From: CAVORB01 sp963736235
GTDB lineage: Bacteria > Pseudomonadota > Gammaproteobacteria > Chromatiales > Chromatiaceae
Direction of reading: 5' to 3'
Length of the DNA: 64,000 nucleotides
Assembly (NCBI GenBank): GCA_963736235.1
Contig: CAVTOR010000032.1
Span: 1-64,000 of the forward strand
Position numbers and translations under genes: made by a program. Positions within the stretch are counted from its first letter, which is position 1, and every line of letters begins with the position of its first letter. A model generated the notes under the pieces. That model was given only the letters and a program-made list of their open reading frames with translations, made no database searches and was not told the origin of the DNA. Below are positions 46,301 to 54,355 of this stretch, in pieces.

Positions 46301-46961
46301 CTTGTATCAGGTGGCCGCTCTGGGCACGCTTGGCCTGTGGCTCAACACCCCCATCACCGAGATCGACCTGGTGAATCTCAGCCTGGGCCACGCCGCCTCT
46401 CCACTGGAGAACCCTCAGCGCTGGCTGCTCTTGGGTTTCGTCCCCGTGACCGGCCTGCTGTTCGGCCAGGTCTGGTGCGGCTATATCTGTCCCTTCGGCG
46501 CCCTGCAAGAGTTGGTCTCGCGGCTAGGCCGCCTGCTCGGCCTGCGCGCCTATCCGGATCGGCGCCTGGAGCAACGGGCGCGCTTTCTCAAGTTCGTCTT
46601 CCTGGCCCTGATGCTGGTGGCGGTCTGGGTCGGCGGCGATACCCTGTGGGCTTCCTTCGACCCCATGCAGCACATCTTCGGCGGGCGGCTCGCGGGCTGG
46701 ATGCTGATCCTGGCCGGGACCGTGCTTCTCGGGTCCCTGTTCTACGTGCGCTTCTGGTGCCGATACTTCTGTCCCCTCGGTGCCCTGCTGGCGCTCGGGA
46801 ACAAGATCGCCCTGCTGGAGCGCTTCGCCCCCAGGCGCCGCTTCGAACACTGCGATCTGGGCGTGAAGGACAGATTCGACGTGGACTGCATCCGCTGCAG
46901 CCGTTGCCTCTCCGGTGCCGATACCCGGGTGCGCCATCGCCGGCGGGAGACCGGGGCCTGA
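43335..46961 (+). CDS. giant membrane protein: aminopropyltransferase-like, FMN-binding and NosR/NapH-like polyferredoxin modules
   Basis: A 1208-residue protein from GTG 43335. Residues 1-240: seven or so helices followed by a spermidine-synthase-like domain (RALLFGGFAGGLPAELL near 290, EVVEEDRVAFDRV, RLTFLDGRRFVNRL). The catalytic aspartate pair of true enzymes is replaced, with LVLNAAPSSASSNRYFT where DxPDP is expected. Residues about 540-800: a second membrane block. About 830-940: FMN-binding domain with SGATVTS, S922 to T925, where a threonine can carry covalent FMN as in NosR/RnfG. About 955-1170: NosR/NapH-like helices with CGYICPFGALQE and CRYFCPLGALLAL, then a cytoplasmic CIRCSRC that ends without the usual final cysteine-proline. 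So it probably moves electrons across the inner membrane. It is first in the AmmeMemoRadiSam cluster. Confidence 0.8.
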   Translation: MAFKHRILLVILALGAYSQIVQAMLIREGLVVFYGNEISLGAFYGSWLFWLAVGSVAVVRARDRRLVRDAAASLRWLLLLLPLLLVGQVLALRSLRLLLDVSSSEFVPLGELFLSLFLITIPSGLVLGISFPLACKALRDAAGDLGAAGAVTVVSRLYAVDAVGALLGGVLFTFVLIQWFGLVQTLGLVTLALAIGAWSLGTEPGRHGWGALALATVGLMVAVTPIAHLLERELEELRFATLQPGMELLDAVDTRYGHVALARIGEQISVVGDGQVRESFPLRREVQQQAAYFYSQAAGGKRALLFGGFAGGLPAELLRYPLERMEVVEEDRVAFDRVRPFMTPEAEQALDDPRLRLTFLDGRRFVNRLPSDQLYDLVLVLNAAPSSASSNRYFTRDFYLQVREHLSPDGVFCTQVSGASNYLGREVGGYAGSVYRTLQAIFPHVAIVPGDVQIFCASSTPGRVSEEAVTLERRYLATPLDEHRFPAATFYSLLSAEEIDYMRGRLEAATGEVNTDERPVTYYLNMVLWGKFSASGFVDWLERLRGMGPWPYLLPACLFVALWLLRAGFEGFRRPVMQRQGATFLLGILGLIAMAAQLAVLFSYQSHVGFMFERVAVLNGLFMTGLALGAGLGRNLALKRRPVTALTVVMILVAGGLLALPAAMTQLGAGASSWQEAGYLILALMVGLLTGTAFPLGFHLAHADLGEIVHSGGIAQAADNLGGAVGGLIAGALMVPLLGVEGTCRVLAVLSLVCLLPLLYARLAPESVARDRGFVSFPWPRLGWTLAFAVLLVYGWSLLERGTEPGPRVRFDDGRLADVSGDGRFELVEKPFPHYLVTPAGASGADAAILSTMAAAPEVSGFAGPINLLLAIGREGRLRGVRYLQSDETPSYIVGIDGWLVGLAGQDLSSGPLELDRIDALSGATVTSRAVLDAINRSARRVTEAAFGSPVPPEEEGSRPALDAAFYATLALLLAFFPIYLSGSERLRILYQVAALGTLGLWLNTPITEIDLVNLSLGHAASPLENPQRWLLLGFVPVTGLLFGQVWCGYICPFGALQELVSRLGRLLGLRAYPDRRLEQRARFLKFVFLALMLVAVWVGGDTLWASFDPMQHIFGGRLAGWMLILAGTVLLGSLFYVRFWCRYFCPLGALLALGNKIALLERFAPRRRFEHCDLGVKDRFDVDCIRCSRCLSGADTRVRHRRRETGA

Positions 46962-47089
46962 GCGAATTCCCGGCGCATGCCCTGAAGCGGGGACAGTTCG
47001 CATCTCCCTACTCATAGATGAGGGGGAGCTCCGGCCCGACGCCGATCGTCTAAGCTTTTGATAGCGCGGTCATTCGGGAACCCCAAGTT

Positions 47090-47344
47090 ATGGGCGTGTG
47101 GATCAAGCGGTTGCACCTTCGCGAGCTGAGGTTTCTCGGCCTGATTGCGATCTCCGTCTCGCTCATGGCGCTGCACCTGGGTTCCAGCCTGCGTCTCAAC
47201 GATCAGGAAGGATCGGGCTGGCGCAAGATCGACCTGGAGGCCCTGCAGCGGCGCATCGAGACCGGGGAGCTTAGGGAGAGGGAGGCGGATTGGTATCACC
47301 CGGCCACGCCGGAGGAGATCAGACCCTCGAGAGGCGCGCCATGA
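47090..47344 (+). CDS. small single-helix membrane protein of the AmmeMemoRadiSam cluster
   Basis: An 84-residue protein with one helix at about 14-32 (FLGLIAISVSLMALHLGSSL) and a charged C-terminal part likely outside the membrane (WRKIDLEALQRRIETGELRE). It overlaps the radical SAM gene by four bases (ATGA at 47341), so it belongs to the same operon. I do not recognise a family. It could anchor or chaperone the membrane complex, which is inference from context. Confidence 0.65.
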   Translation: MGVWIKRLHLRELRFLGLIAISVSLMALHLGSSLRLNDQEGSGWRKIDLEALQRRIETGELREREADWYHPATPEEIRPSRGAP

Positions 47345-48319
47345 GCGAGGTCACCTGCGAGCTCTGTCCGCGTGGCTGCGTGATCCCCGAGGGCGGGGCG
47401 GGGGATTGCCGGATCCGGGTCAATCTGGACGGCAAGCTGCGGGCCACCACCTACGGGCGTCCCTCCGCCATCCACATCGACCCGATGGAAAAGAAGCCCC
47501 TCTACCACTTCCGCCCTGGCTCCCCGGTGTTCTCCATCGCCACCGCCGGGTGCAACCTGCATTGCCTCAACTGTCAGAACTGGCAGCTCTCACAGCGCGG
47601 GGGAGGAAATGGAGACGGTCTATAGGGCCGATCCCTGGGAGCTGGTCCAGGCCGCTAAGGAAGAGGGCTGCCAGAGCATCGCCTACACCTACTCGGACCC
47701 GGTCGTCTTCTACGAGTACGTTTACGACAGCAGCGCGCTGGCCCATCGGGAGGGCCTGACAAACCTCTTCATCACCGCCGGCTACATCAACCGAAAACCC
47801 CTGCGCAAGCTCTGCCGGGTTCTGGACGCGGCCAATGTCGATCTCAAGGCCTTCGACGACGACTTTTACCGGCGCGTGAGCGGCGCCACGCTCCAGCCGG
47901 TGCTGGACGCCCTGGTCACCTTGCGCGAGGAGGGGGTGTGGCTCGAGGTGACGAATCTGCTGATTCCCACGTTGAACGACGACCTGGCGCTGATTCGGCG
48001 CATGGTGCGGTGGATCCGCGATGAGCTGGGGGAGGGCACGCCCCTGCATTTCAGCCGCTTCCATCCCCAGTACCGGATGCGAAATCTGCCGCCGACGCCG
48101 GGGGAGGCGCTGGACCGTGCCCGCGGCGAGGCCTTGGACGCGGGCCTGCACTATGTCTACGTCGGAAACATTCCCGGTCACGAGGGTGGTTCGACCTATT
48201 GTCCGAACGATGGCACCCTGCTGATCGGGCGTACCGGCTTTTTGATCACCGAGAACAACCTGACAGCGGATGGCCGCTGTCCCTCCTGTAACGAGAAGAT
48301 TCCGGGAGTCTGGCAATGA
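47341..48319 (+). pseudogene. AmmeMemoRadiSam-type radical SAM enzyme (second copy), one frameshift
   Basis: ATG 47341 begins a protein with an N-terminal C6, C9, C13, C23 block and the radical SAM motif CNLHCLNCQNW (C71, C75, C78). At the GGGGG run near 47603 the frame shifts. With one G removed the reading is QRGEEMETVYRADPWELV and continues through ANVDLKAFDDDFYRRVSGAT and a C-terminal zinc-like knuckle (CPNDG, CPSCNEK) to TGA 48317-48319. All family blocks are there, so this may be a sequence error. It is shorter than the first copy (600-1703), lacking that copy's insertion. It overlaps its neighbours at both ends (ATGA). Likely [4Fe-4S] radical chemistry on the Memo/AMMECR1 partner or its substrate; reaction unknown. 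Confidence 0.82.
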
Positions 48320-48492
48320 AATCCAAACCTGAGTGGGAGCCGAAGCGGCTCGGGCGCAGGCGTTTCCTCGGTTTCCTAGGCGGCGTGGGCGCGGCTGGAT
48401 TGCCTCTGCCGCTGCTGCATCGACAATGGATGGCCGACGAGCGGAGTCTCAAGGAGGCGGATTTCTACCGTCCCCACGACCTGGCCGGGTGA
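48316..48492 (+). CDS. 58-residue twin-arginine signal protein
   Basis: A very short gene overlapping the radical SAM stop by four bases (ATGA) and ending five bases before the Memo gene. It reads KRLGRRRFLGFLGGVGAAG, a twin-arginine export signal with a hydrophobic core, followed by only about 25 residues (LLHRQWMADERSLKEADFYR). It looks like a Tat leader with almost no cargo. Coding is supported by the overlap and by tight packing. It may be an exported peptide, or a leader whose cargo was lost. Confidence 0.7.
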   Translation: MKSKPEWEPKRLGRRRFLGFLGGVGAAGLPLPLLHRQWMADERSLKEADFYRPHDLAG

Positions 48493-48497
48493 AAGCG

Positions 48498-50087
48498 ATG
48501 GGGCGAAGGCTGTTGCTGAGGAGGCTGGCCTGGCTCGGGGCGGGTTGGCTCCTTGCCTTGTCGGTCGCCGCTGACGGGCGGGTGCGAGAGAGCGCCCTTG
48601 CGGGTGCCTGGTACCCCGACGACCCTGGCGAGCTGTCCGAGTATGTGGACGGCCTGCTCGATGCCGCAACCACCGCGCCGCCGCTGGAACCCATCCGTGC
48701 GCTGATTCTCCCCCACGCGGGCTATGTCTACAGCGGCGCGACCGCGGCACAAGCCGTCGTCCTGGTGCGGGGGCGCGAGTTCCGGCGGATTATGATTCTC
48801 GCCCCCTCGCACCAAAGCGGATTCGCGGGTCTGTCCATCCCCGACGTGGACGCCTACGAGACGCCGCTGGGGGAGGTTCCGCTCGATACGGCGGCGATCG
48901 CCGGTCTGCGCGGTTCACGGTTGGTCCTCAACGACCCCGCCGCGCACGAACGTGAGCATGCGATCGAGATCGAGCTGCCTTTGCTCCAGCGTGCGCTCTC
49001 ACCCGGATGGAAGCTGGTTCCGGTGTTGGTTGGTCGGATGGCGTCCGACGACTATGCCGAGGCGGCCGATCTGCTACGGCCTCTGGCCGACGCCGAGACC
49101 CTGATGGTCGTCTCCAGCGACTTCACCCACTACGGACCCCGGTTCGGCTACATGCCCTTCCCGCCGGATCAGGGGGTCGCCGACCGCATCCGTGAGCTGG
49201 ACGACGGGGCCATCGCCCGCATCCTGGCCGGCGACGGGCCGGGACTCCTGGACTATCAGGCGCAGACCGGGATCACCATCTGCGGCTACCGGCCCCTGAC
49301 GCTGCTGCTCCACATGCTCCCCGCCGATGCGCGTATACAACCGGTGGCTTATGCCACGAGCGGCGCGCTCACCGGGGACTGGAGCAACTCGGTCAGCTAC
49401 GCAGCCATGCTGGTCACGGGTCCCAGCCCTTTGTCGGGGGTCGAGGCGCCATCGCCTGCGCCCGATCAAGGTTCATATGACGAGGAGGATCTGCACCTGC
49501 TTCACCGCCTGGCGGTGCTCGGCGTCGAGCGCACTGTGCTTGGCCCCTCCGCAGACCGCGACGCCCGGATCAGTGCCCTCGTGAGCCGAATGCCTGAACA
49601 TCTGGGGGCGCCCGGCGGGGCGTTCGTCACGCTCAAGCAGGGCGGGCACCTGCGCGGCTGTGTCGGCTATATCTGGCCGCGGAAACCCCTCTATCAGACC
49701 GTGCTGGAAAATGGCGCCAACGCCGCAGCGAACGACAGGCGCTTCCGGCCCGTGGGGGCGGACGAGCTGGAGCGCCTGGAAGTGGAGGTGAGCGTGCTGT
49801 CGCCACCTCGCCCCATCGCCTCCCCGGGTGATTTCCGGGTGGGGGATGAGGGCGTCATCCTGCGCAAGGATGGCCGGCAGGCCGTATTTCTGCCGGAAGT
49901 GGCGCGCGAGCAGGGGTGGACACGGGAGGAGACGCTCTCCGAGCTCGCACGCAAGGCCGGGCTGGAGGGCGGCGACTGGCGCGAGGGGGCCTCGTTCGAG
50001 GTCTTCAGCAGCACCAAGTACGCGGCACCCTACCTGGGCTCATCCCAGGCCGATTCGGCTCAGGGCAACTCCACCACCCTGAGATAG
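48498..50087 (+). CDS. exported Memo-AMMECR1 fusion (AmmeMemoRadiSam proteins B and A)
   Basis: A 529-residue protein. Residues 1-25 form a signal peptide (basic MGRRLLLRRL, then WLGAGWLLALSVAADG). Residues about 28-310 are a Memo domain with the metal ligands in place: H73 (PHAGYVYSG), H105 (APSHQSGF), H211 (SSDFTHYG) and C262 (ITICGYRP), corresponding to His49, His81, His192 and Cys244 of human MEMO1. Residues about 330-510 are an AMMECR1 domain with LRGCVG at 385-390. Both domains are cytoplasmic in the animal proteins, so an N-terminal export signal is unusual. It is last in the cluster and overlaps the convergent secretin-like gene by 28 bases. Confidence 0.85.
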   Translation: MGRRLLLRRLAWLGAGWLLALSVAADGRVRESALAGAWYPDDPGELSEYVDGLLDAATTAPPLEPIRALILPHAGYVYSGATAAQAVVLVRGREFRRIMILAPSHQSGFAGLSIPDVDAYETPLGEVPLDTAAIAGLRGSRLVLNDPAAHEREHAIEIELPLLQRALSPGWKLVPVLVGRMASDDYAEAADLLRPLADAETLMVVSSDFTHYGPRFGYMPFPPDQGVADRIRELDDGAIARILAGDGPGLLDYQAQTGITICGYRPLTLLLHMLPADARIQPVAYATSGALTGDWSNSVSYAAMLVTGPSPLSGVEAPSPAPDQGSYDEEDLHLLHRLAVLGVERTVLGPSADRDARISALVSRMPEHLGAPGGAFVTLKQGGHLRGCVGYIWPRKPLYQTVLENGANAAANDRRFRPVGADELERLEVEVSVLSPPRPIASPGDFRVGDEGVILRKDGRQAVFLPEVAREQGWTREETLSELARKAGLEGGDWREGASFEVFSSTKYAAPYLGSSQADSAQGNSTTLR

Positions 50088-50899
50088 ATGTCGCGATCGA
50101 CGCGCCGCTGGCCGTCGGCGCGGTGAAACAGGCCCTGCCGCGAATGGCTCTCCGCGACCGACGCACCACCCAGGGATATCCACTCGCCTAGATTCCCGCT
50201 GACCTGAGACTCTACCGCCCCGGTAGGGGTAGATCCGCGCCGATCCAGCGAGCCGCTGGCGAAGGCGCTGATCTCCAGCGTTACCCGATTGCCGGTCACA
50301 CGAGGCAGCACATAGAAGCCGGACCCGCTCCGCTCATAGGTCACCCCGCCGCGGCTGTAGGTCCCGCCGGGGCCTCTGTAGCGCTCCTGGTAACCCACGG
50401 GAGAGTCGCTCCCGACGGCGATGAAGGCGCGATGGCCTTCGAGCACCCGCACCTCCTGAGATACCGCCTGCTCCCCCCGGCGACTGCCGCTGAGGGCCTC
50501 GATGCGGGTTCCACCGCCTGATCGCGGCGGGCCCGTGCGAATTCGCACCCGGTCTCCCGCCACCTCGTCAATCGCCACGCCGACACCCGACCCGGAGCGG
50601 TCCGACTCGGTGTTTTGGCGTACCTGGATCAGCAGGTTACGGGGAGCGCGGTCCAGATGCCGCAGCGCCCGCCGGATCTCTTCCAAGGTCTGCGGCGAGG
50701 CGCGGATGAAAAGCGTGTTCCCGGTGCCGGCGACCGTGCCGTCGGGACCCGCGATTGGCGCCAGCAGGGGGATAAGATCCTCCGCGGGTCGGCTCGAAAG
50801 GTTGACGATCTCCAGCGGATAGTCCGCCCACGCCACGGAGTGGAGAAGGGACCAGACCGAAACGGCGACGATGACTGCTCGTGAGAAATTCGACCTCAT
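50060..50899 (-). CDS. exported protein with a secretin-type short domain
   Basis: A 279-residue protein with a signal peptide (residues 1-25, ending SVAWA). Residues 28-95 (LEIVNLSSRPAEDLIPLL, GTGNTLFIRASPQTLEEIRR) match the N1/NolW-like short domain of type II and III secretins. The rest is beta-rich with many glycines and a lipid-bilayer-like strand pattern, but shorter than a full secretin. It may be a periplasmic partner or a reduced secretin. Convergent with the Memo fusion. Confidence 0.65.
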   Translation of the reverse strand: MRSNFSRAVIVAVSVWSLLHSVAWADYPLEIVNLSSRPAEDLIPLLAPIAGPDGTVAGTGNTLFIRASPQTLEEIRRALRHLDRAPRNLLIQVRQNTESDRSGSGVGVAIDEVAGDRVRIRTGPPRSGGGTRIEALSGSRRGEQAVSQEVRVLEGHRAFIAVGSDSPVGYQERYRGPGGTYSRGGVTYERSGSGFYVLPRVTGNRVTLEISAFASGSLDRRGSTPTGAVESQVSGNLGEWISLGGASVAESHSRQGLFHRADGQRRVDRDIYLRVVELP

Positions 50900-50922
50900 G
50901 TTGACCCCGGTGACGTTGGCGC

Positions 50923-51447
50923 TCAGAGATGCAGGTGGCGCAGCTCCGGGAGAGCCTCGCCCCGCTCCCAGATGTGATCGAATTGCTCTCGCAGCCGGCG
51001 CACCGTCGCGGGTGCGTTGTAGTCCGCGTTGCCCTCGAATACGTCGGCCAGCCGGCGCAGGATGTAGCCGCTGTCGTCCGCCAGCAGATAGGCCTCGGTG
51101 TGGCGGGAAAACTCCGCCGGGACGCCCCGAATCTGGATATGAGAGGTGTGCTGGCGCGCGAGCTCCACCAGCCGGTGGCCACTCCGGACGGCCGGCTCGG
51201 GATCGAACAGCAGGACACGCACGGGTAACCGTGGGCCGCCCTGCAGGGCGAGCTGACGCAAAGGCTCCAGGAAGTCCTGAAAATCGTACAAAGAGGCGTC
51301 GAGGTCACGGCTGAAGATCGCGAGCTCACGCGTGGCCTGTCCGGCCATGTGCGCGCTCGCGCTCCGGAGAGAGGGCTGATCCGGGAGCGTGAGGGCACCA
51401 GCACTCAGCCCGAGGCGGTGGCGCTTAAGCTCATTCTGCAGTTGCAT
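50923..51447 (-). CDS. DUF7931-type hypothetical protein
   Basis: About 174 residues, cytoplasmic. The core LAIFSRDLDASLYDFQDFLE, VRVLLFDPEPAVRSGHRLVE and EAYLLADDSGYILRRLAD resembles an unnamed gammaproteobacterial family that sits near GNAT genes, perhaps phospholipase D-like in fold. It overlaps the end of the GNAT gene by 17 bases. ATG 51447 is used; a GTG at 51456 is in frame. Function unknown. Confidence 0.6.
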   Translation of the reverse strand: MQLQNELKRHRLGLSAGALTLPDQPSLRSASAHMAGQATRELAIFSRDLDASLYDFQDFLEPLRQLALQGGPRLPVRVLLFDPEPAVRSGHRLVELARQHTSHIQIRGVPAEFSRHTEAYLLADDSGYILRRLADVFEGNADYNAPATVRRLREQFDHIWERGEALPELRHLHL

Positions 51448-51895
51448 GGGAGGCACCAGCGAGCGTCATTCTGCGGTGGGGGATGCCCGCCTCGTCGAAG
51501 GCGTGTCCAACAGGTTGGAATCCGGCACGCAAATAGAAGGGGAGGGCCGAGGTCTGGGCATTGAGAAAGATGTCCGGGTATCCGTCGTCGGCCGCGATCT
51601 GCAGGATCTCACGCAACAGGGCGCTGCCCACGCCCTGCCCGCGCCGCTCCGGAAGGACTGCCATGCGCCCGATCTGGCCGGTCGGCAGCAGGCGGGCCGT
51701 GCCGATGGGGCGGCCGGCGCCGTCCAGCGCCAGCAGGTGGACGGCGGTCGTGTCCTGGTCGTCCCATTCCGACGACTCCGGGACTCCCTGTTCGTGCACG
51801 AATACATCCAGGCGTATCCGCCTGAGGGCACCGCGATCGCGGCCCCAGTCCGCACGTCGGATGCGGTAGGCGGTCGGGTCAGGCGTCGAGCTCAT
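51431..51895 (-). CDS. GNAT family acetyltransferase
   Basis: About 154 residues. GQIGRMAVLPERRGQGVGSA is the acetyl-CoA-binding motif A, and ALPFYLRAGFQPVGH the motif B. The N-terminal RIRLDVFVHEQGVPESSEWD is typical of ElaA-like members. It uses acetyl-CoA on an unknown amine. It overlaps both neighbours, so it belongs to an operon with the oxygenase and DUF7931 genes. The start could also be ATG 51907. Confidence 0.8.
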   Translation of the reverse strand: MSSTPDPTAYRIRRADWGRDRGALRRIRLDVFVHEQGVPESSEWDDQDTTAVHLLALDGAGRPIGTARLLPTGQIGRMAVLPERRGQGVGSALLREILQIAADDGYPDIFLNAQTSALPFYLRAGFQPVGHAFDEAGIPHRRMTLAGASHATAE

Positions 51896-53054
51896 GATGG
51901 CCGTCATTGTACAGTCGACAGAGCAGGGTCAGACAATCGGGTCGCGCGAGCCATGGAGCGAGCGTTTCGAGCTCCAATGTGGCTTCCCGGGTGATGAGAG
52001 AGAGCAGGGGGCGGTGCTCCGATGCGAGCGAATAGGCCTCTCCGTTCGCGAACAGCAGATCTTCGCCGCCCCTCCCGCGGCACCAGGCAAGCCGGCTGAA
52101 GCCGTTGCGGCGGAGCGCACCGCCCCCTCGCATGGCTTCGAGAAACTCATCGGGCGCCAGCGGCGTCTCGCTCGGAAAGACCTGCAAATGCTCTTTCGGT
52201 TCGGTGGCGAACCGCCCAAACCACTCTTGGAACAGGCGCTCGGGTGCCTCCGCGAGCCCTTGCTCGAGGGTGTGCCGAATCTGGTCGAATACCTCCGGGC
52301 GGATCTCGCCCGGGTCCAGATCGGGTGGCAGGTCGCCATCGCGGTAGCGGCCGGGTGACAGGGTGGACTCGGACGCCCGATCGCACCAGGATGCGGCCAT
52401 CTCCCGCCAGGTGGCGGAGCGGAACCCGACCGACCAGGTCATGCAGGGACCCTCGGCGATGCCCCAGTGGGGGATTCCGGGCGGAAGGTAGAGGACGTCA
52501 CCGGGTTTCATCAGGTAATCCTCCCGAGGCTCGAACCGTTGCAGGATGCGCAGGTCGATGTCCGGGATGACGGGGCCGTTCGGCCCCGGGATCGGGTCGA
52601 TGCGCCAGCGCCGCCTACCCTCGGCTTGGATCAGGAATACGTCGTACTCGTCCACGTGCGGGCCCACCGATCCTTTGTCCGCCGCAAAGCTGACCATGAT
52701 GTCGTCCACCCGCCAGCTTGGGAGGAAGCGGAAGACGGAGAGCAGCTCGGCCACGTGCGGGACAAACTTGTCCGCGTCCTGTACCAGCAGGGTCCAGTGG
52801 CTGGCCGGTAGCTTGGCGAAGTCGGCTATATCGAGGGGGCCGTGACGAACCTCCCAGGGACGCTCGCCGTCGCGTTCCAGGATCAGGCGCGACTCAAGCT
52901 CGGGCTCGCAGGCGAGCCCGGCCAACTCCTCCGCGTCGAGCGGGCTGGAGAATCCCGGCAGGGCCTGCGGCATCGGCAGCGGCCGGCGTTGCCAGTAGGC
53001 GGCGAGAAAGGACGCGGCGTCGATACCGGGCGGAAAGCGCAGTTGCGTGAACAC
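51879..53054 (-). CDS. roxA: ribosomal protein L16 arginine hydroxylase, RoxA-like
   Basis: A 391-residue JmjC/cupin oxygenase. The iron ligands H133-x-D135 (VGPHVDEYDVF) and H196 (LPPGIPHWG) match E. coli RoxA/YcfD (His125, Asp127, His187), which hydroxylates an arginine of ribosomal protein L16 with 2-oxoglutarate. Length and the C-terminal winged-helix part agree. GTG 53054 has GGGAG eight bases before it. In E. coli the gene sits near purB, hflD and mnmA, as here. Confidence 0.85.
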   Translation of the reverse strand: MFTQLRFPPGIDAASFLAAYWQRRPLPMPQALPGFSSPLDAEELAGLACEPELESRLILERDGERPWEVRHGPLDIADFAKLPASHWTLLVQDADKFVPHVAELLSVFRFLPSWRVDDIMVSFAADKGSVGPHVDEYDVFLIQAEGRRRWRIDPIPGPNGPVIPDIDLRILQRFEPREDYLMKPGDVLYLPPGIPHWGIAEGPCMTWSVGFRSATWREMAASWCDRASESTLSPGRYRDGDLPPDLDPGEIRPEVFDQIRHTLEQGLAEAPERLFQEWFGRFATEPKEHLQVFPSETPLAPDEFLEAMRGGGALRRNGFSRLAWCRGRGGEDLLFANGEAYSLASEHRPLLSLITREATLELETLAPWLARPDCLTLLCRLYNDGHHELDA

Positions 53055-53080
53055 GGGCGGAGGCTCCCTGATGGTTTCGG

Positions 53081-53980
53081 TCAGATTTCCTGGGTGCGAG
53101 CGACCGGTTGCCCGTCCGCGCGCCACGGCCAGATCCGTCGGGAGCCGACCAGCAGTCCGGCGACCAGGATCAGCAGTGATCCGGCGACGGTCCACCACGC
53201 GAGAATCTCGTCCCAGAGCAGCCAGCCGTAGGCGGCGCCGAAGATGACCGAGAAATAGCCAAAGGTGCCCATCCGTGCCGCCGGAGCGAGCGACAGACCC
53301 CGCGTGAGGCAGACTTGCCCGAGGGTCGCGAACAGGGCGACCGCGAGGAGCCAGCCCACGGCCTCGAGCGAAGGGGTCGTCCATGCCCAGGCGAGCGGGA
53401 TGGCGGAAATCAGGCCGGCGGTGAGCGCGAAGAAAAAGACAATGCGCAGAGGCGGCTCGGTGCGCGACAGTCGGCGCACCGTCACCTTGGCGACCGCCGC
53501 GAACAGTCCGCCGAGCAGCGCGATCAGGGCTACTGGTGAGATACCCTGCAGGCTCGGGCGCAAGATCAGCAGCACGCCGCAGAATCCGATGGCGATGGCG
53601 AGCCAGACCCTGGGATTTACCTCCTCATGCAGCCATATCAGTGCGACCAGGGGCATAAACAGGGGTGATGTGAGCTTGAGCAGCATCGCATCCGCCAACG
53701 GCATGTGGGCGATGGCGTAGAAAAAGCAGTACATTGCGCTGACCCCAGCGATGCCGCGGAGAAGATGCAGGTGAGGAACCGACGTACGCAAGCCGGGGAG
53801 ACCGGGACGCAGCAGCCAGGGGGCCAGCAGGCAGAGCCCGAACAGGTTGCGGAAGAAGACGATCGACTCGTTGGGGAGGGCGTGGGCGACCAGGCGTATG
53901 GCCACCCCCATGGATGCGAACATGAGCTCGCCGGCGACGATGAAGGCGGCGCCCAGCCAGAGATTCTGCCGGATGTCCAC
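53081..53980 (-). CDS. EamA/DMT family transporter
   Basis: A 299-residue protein with about ten hydrophobic helices in two homologous halves, each an EamA domain (FRNLFGLCLLAPWL, LKLTSPLFMPLVALI in the first). Such drug/metabolite transporters export small molecules. The start codon is GTG 53980 with no clear ribosome-binding site. It is on the same strand as roxA, 26 bases apart. Substrate unknown. Confidence 0.82.
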   Translation of the reverse strand: MDIRQNLWLGAAFIVAGELMFASMGVAIRLVAHALPNESIVFFRNLFGLCLLAPWLLRPGLPGLRTSVPHLHLLRGIAGVSAMYCFFYAIAHMPLADAMLLKLTSPLFMPLVALIWLHEEVNPRVWLAIAIGFCGVLLILRPSLQGISPVALIALLGGLFAAVAKVTVRRLSRTEPPLRIVFFFALTAGLISAIPLAWAWTTPSLEAVGWLLAVALFATLGQVCLTRGLSLAPAARMGTFGYFSVIFGAAYGWLLWDEILAWWTVAGSLLILVAGLLVGSRRIWPWRADGQPVARTQEI

Positions 53981-54355
53981 GAAAGTCAGAACGAACGAAG
54001 AATGTTGCTAAAAGAATACAGTATCAAACCGATCACGGTTTTACCGTTCGGAACGAAGCTTTTGAGATCAATTGGTTGTGCATATCGGGGCTTAGGTTCG
54101 TTGCAGAATTGTATGAAAGGCAAAAAAGGTTGCACTTTTGTCTGAATTTTACGCTACAATAATCGTCGACGGACGATTCGTCACAACACGGCTTCAACCT
54201 GGTGCTTCGGAGGGCAACTGTTCGGGCACGCGTTAACCGGATAGACGAGGCAATGAATGTCGTTGTTGTTTTTCGTCTACAGCTTGTTCTGGCCGGTGCC
54301 GAAACGCCGATTTTTAACCAAGTCCTTCCAACCTGAAAGAGAGGAAACGATAGCA
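53981..54355 (+). promoter_or_regulatory. AT-rich leader of the OmpA-like gene with a weak promoter
   Basis: About 375 bases without a gene. TTGCAC (54130-54135), a 19-base spacer and TACAAT (54155-54160) are the best promoter candidate, giving a leader of about 190 bases. AGAGAGG lies about 13 bases before the ATG. The composition is clearly lower in GC than its surroundings. Confidence 0.4.

Noticed and set aside
44469..46508. A 679-codon minus-strand frame across the giant membrane protein
   Set aside because: Low-complexity, Q/R/G-rich translation with no motif; the sense frame has membrane helices and cofactor motifs.
43335..46961. Calling the giant protein a spermidine synthase
   Set aside because: The aspartates needed for aminopropyl transfer are replaced and the protein is fused to redox modules.
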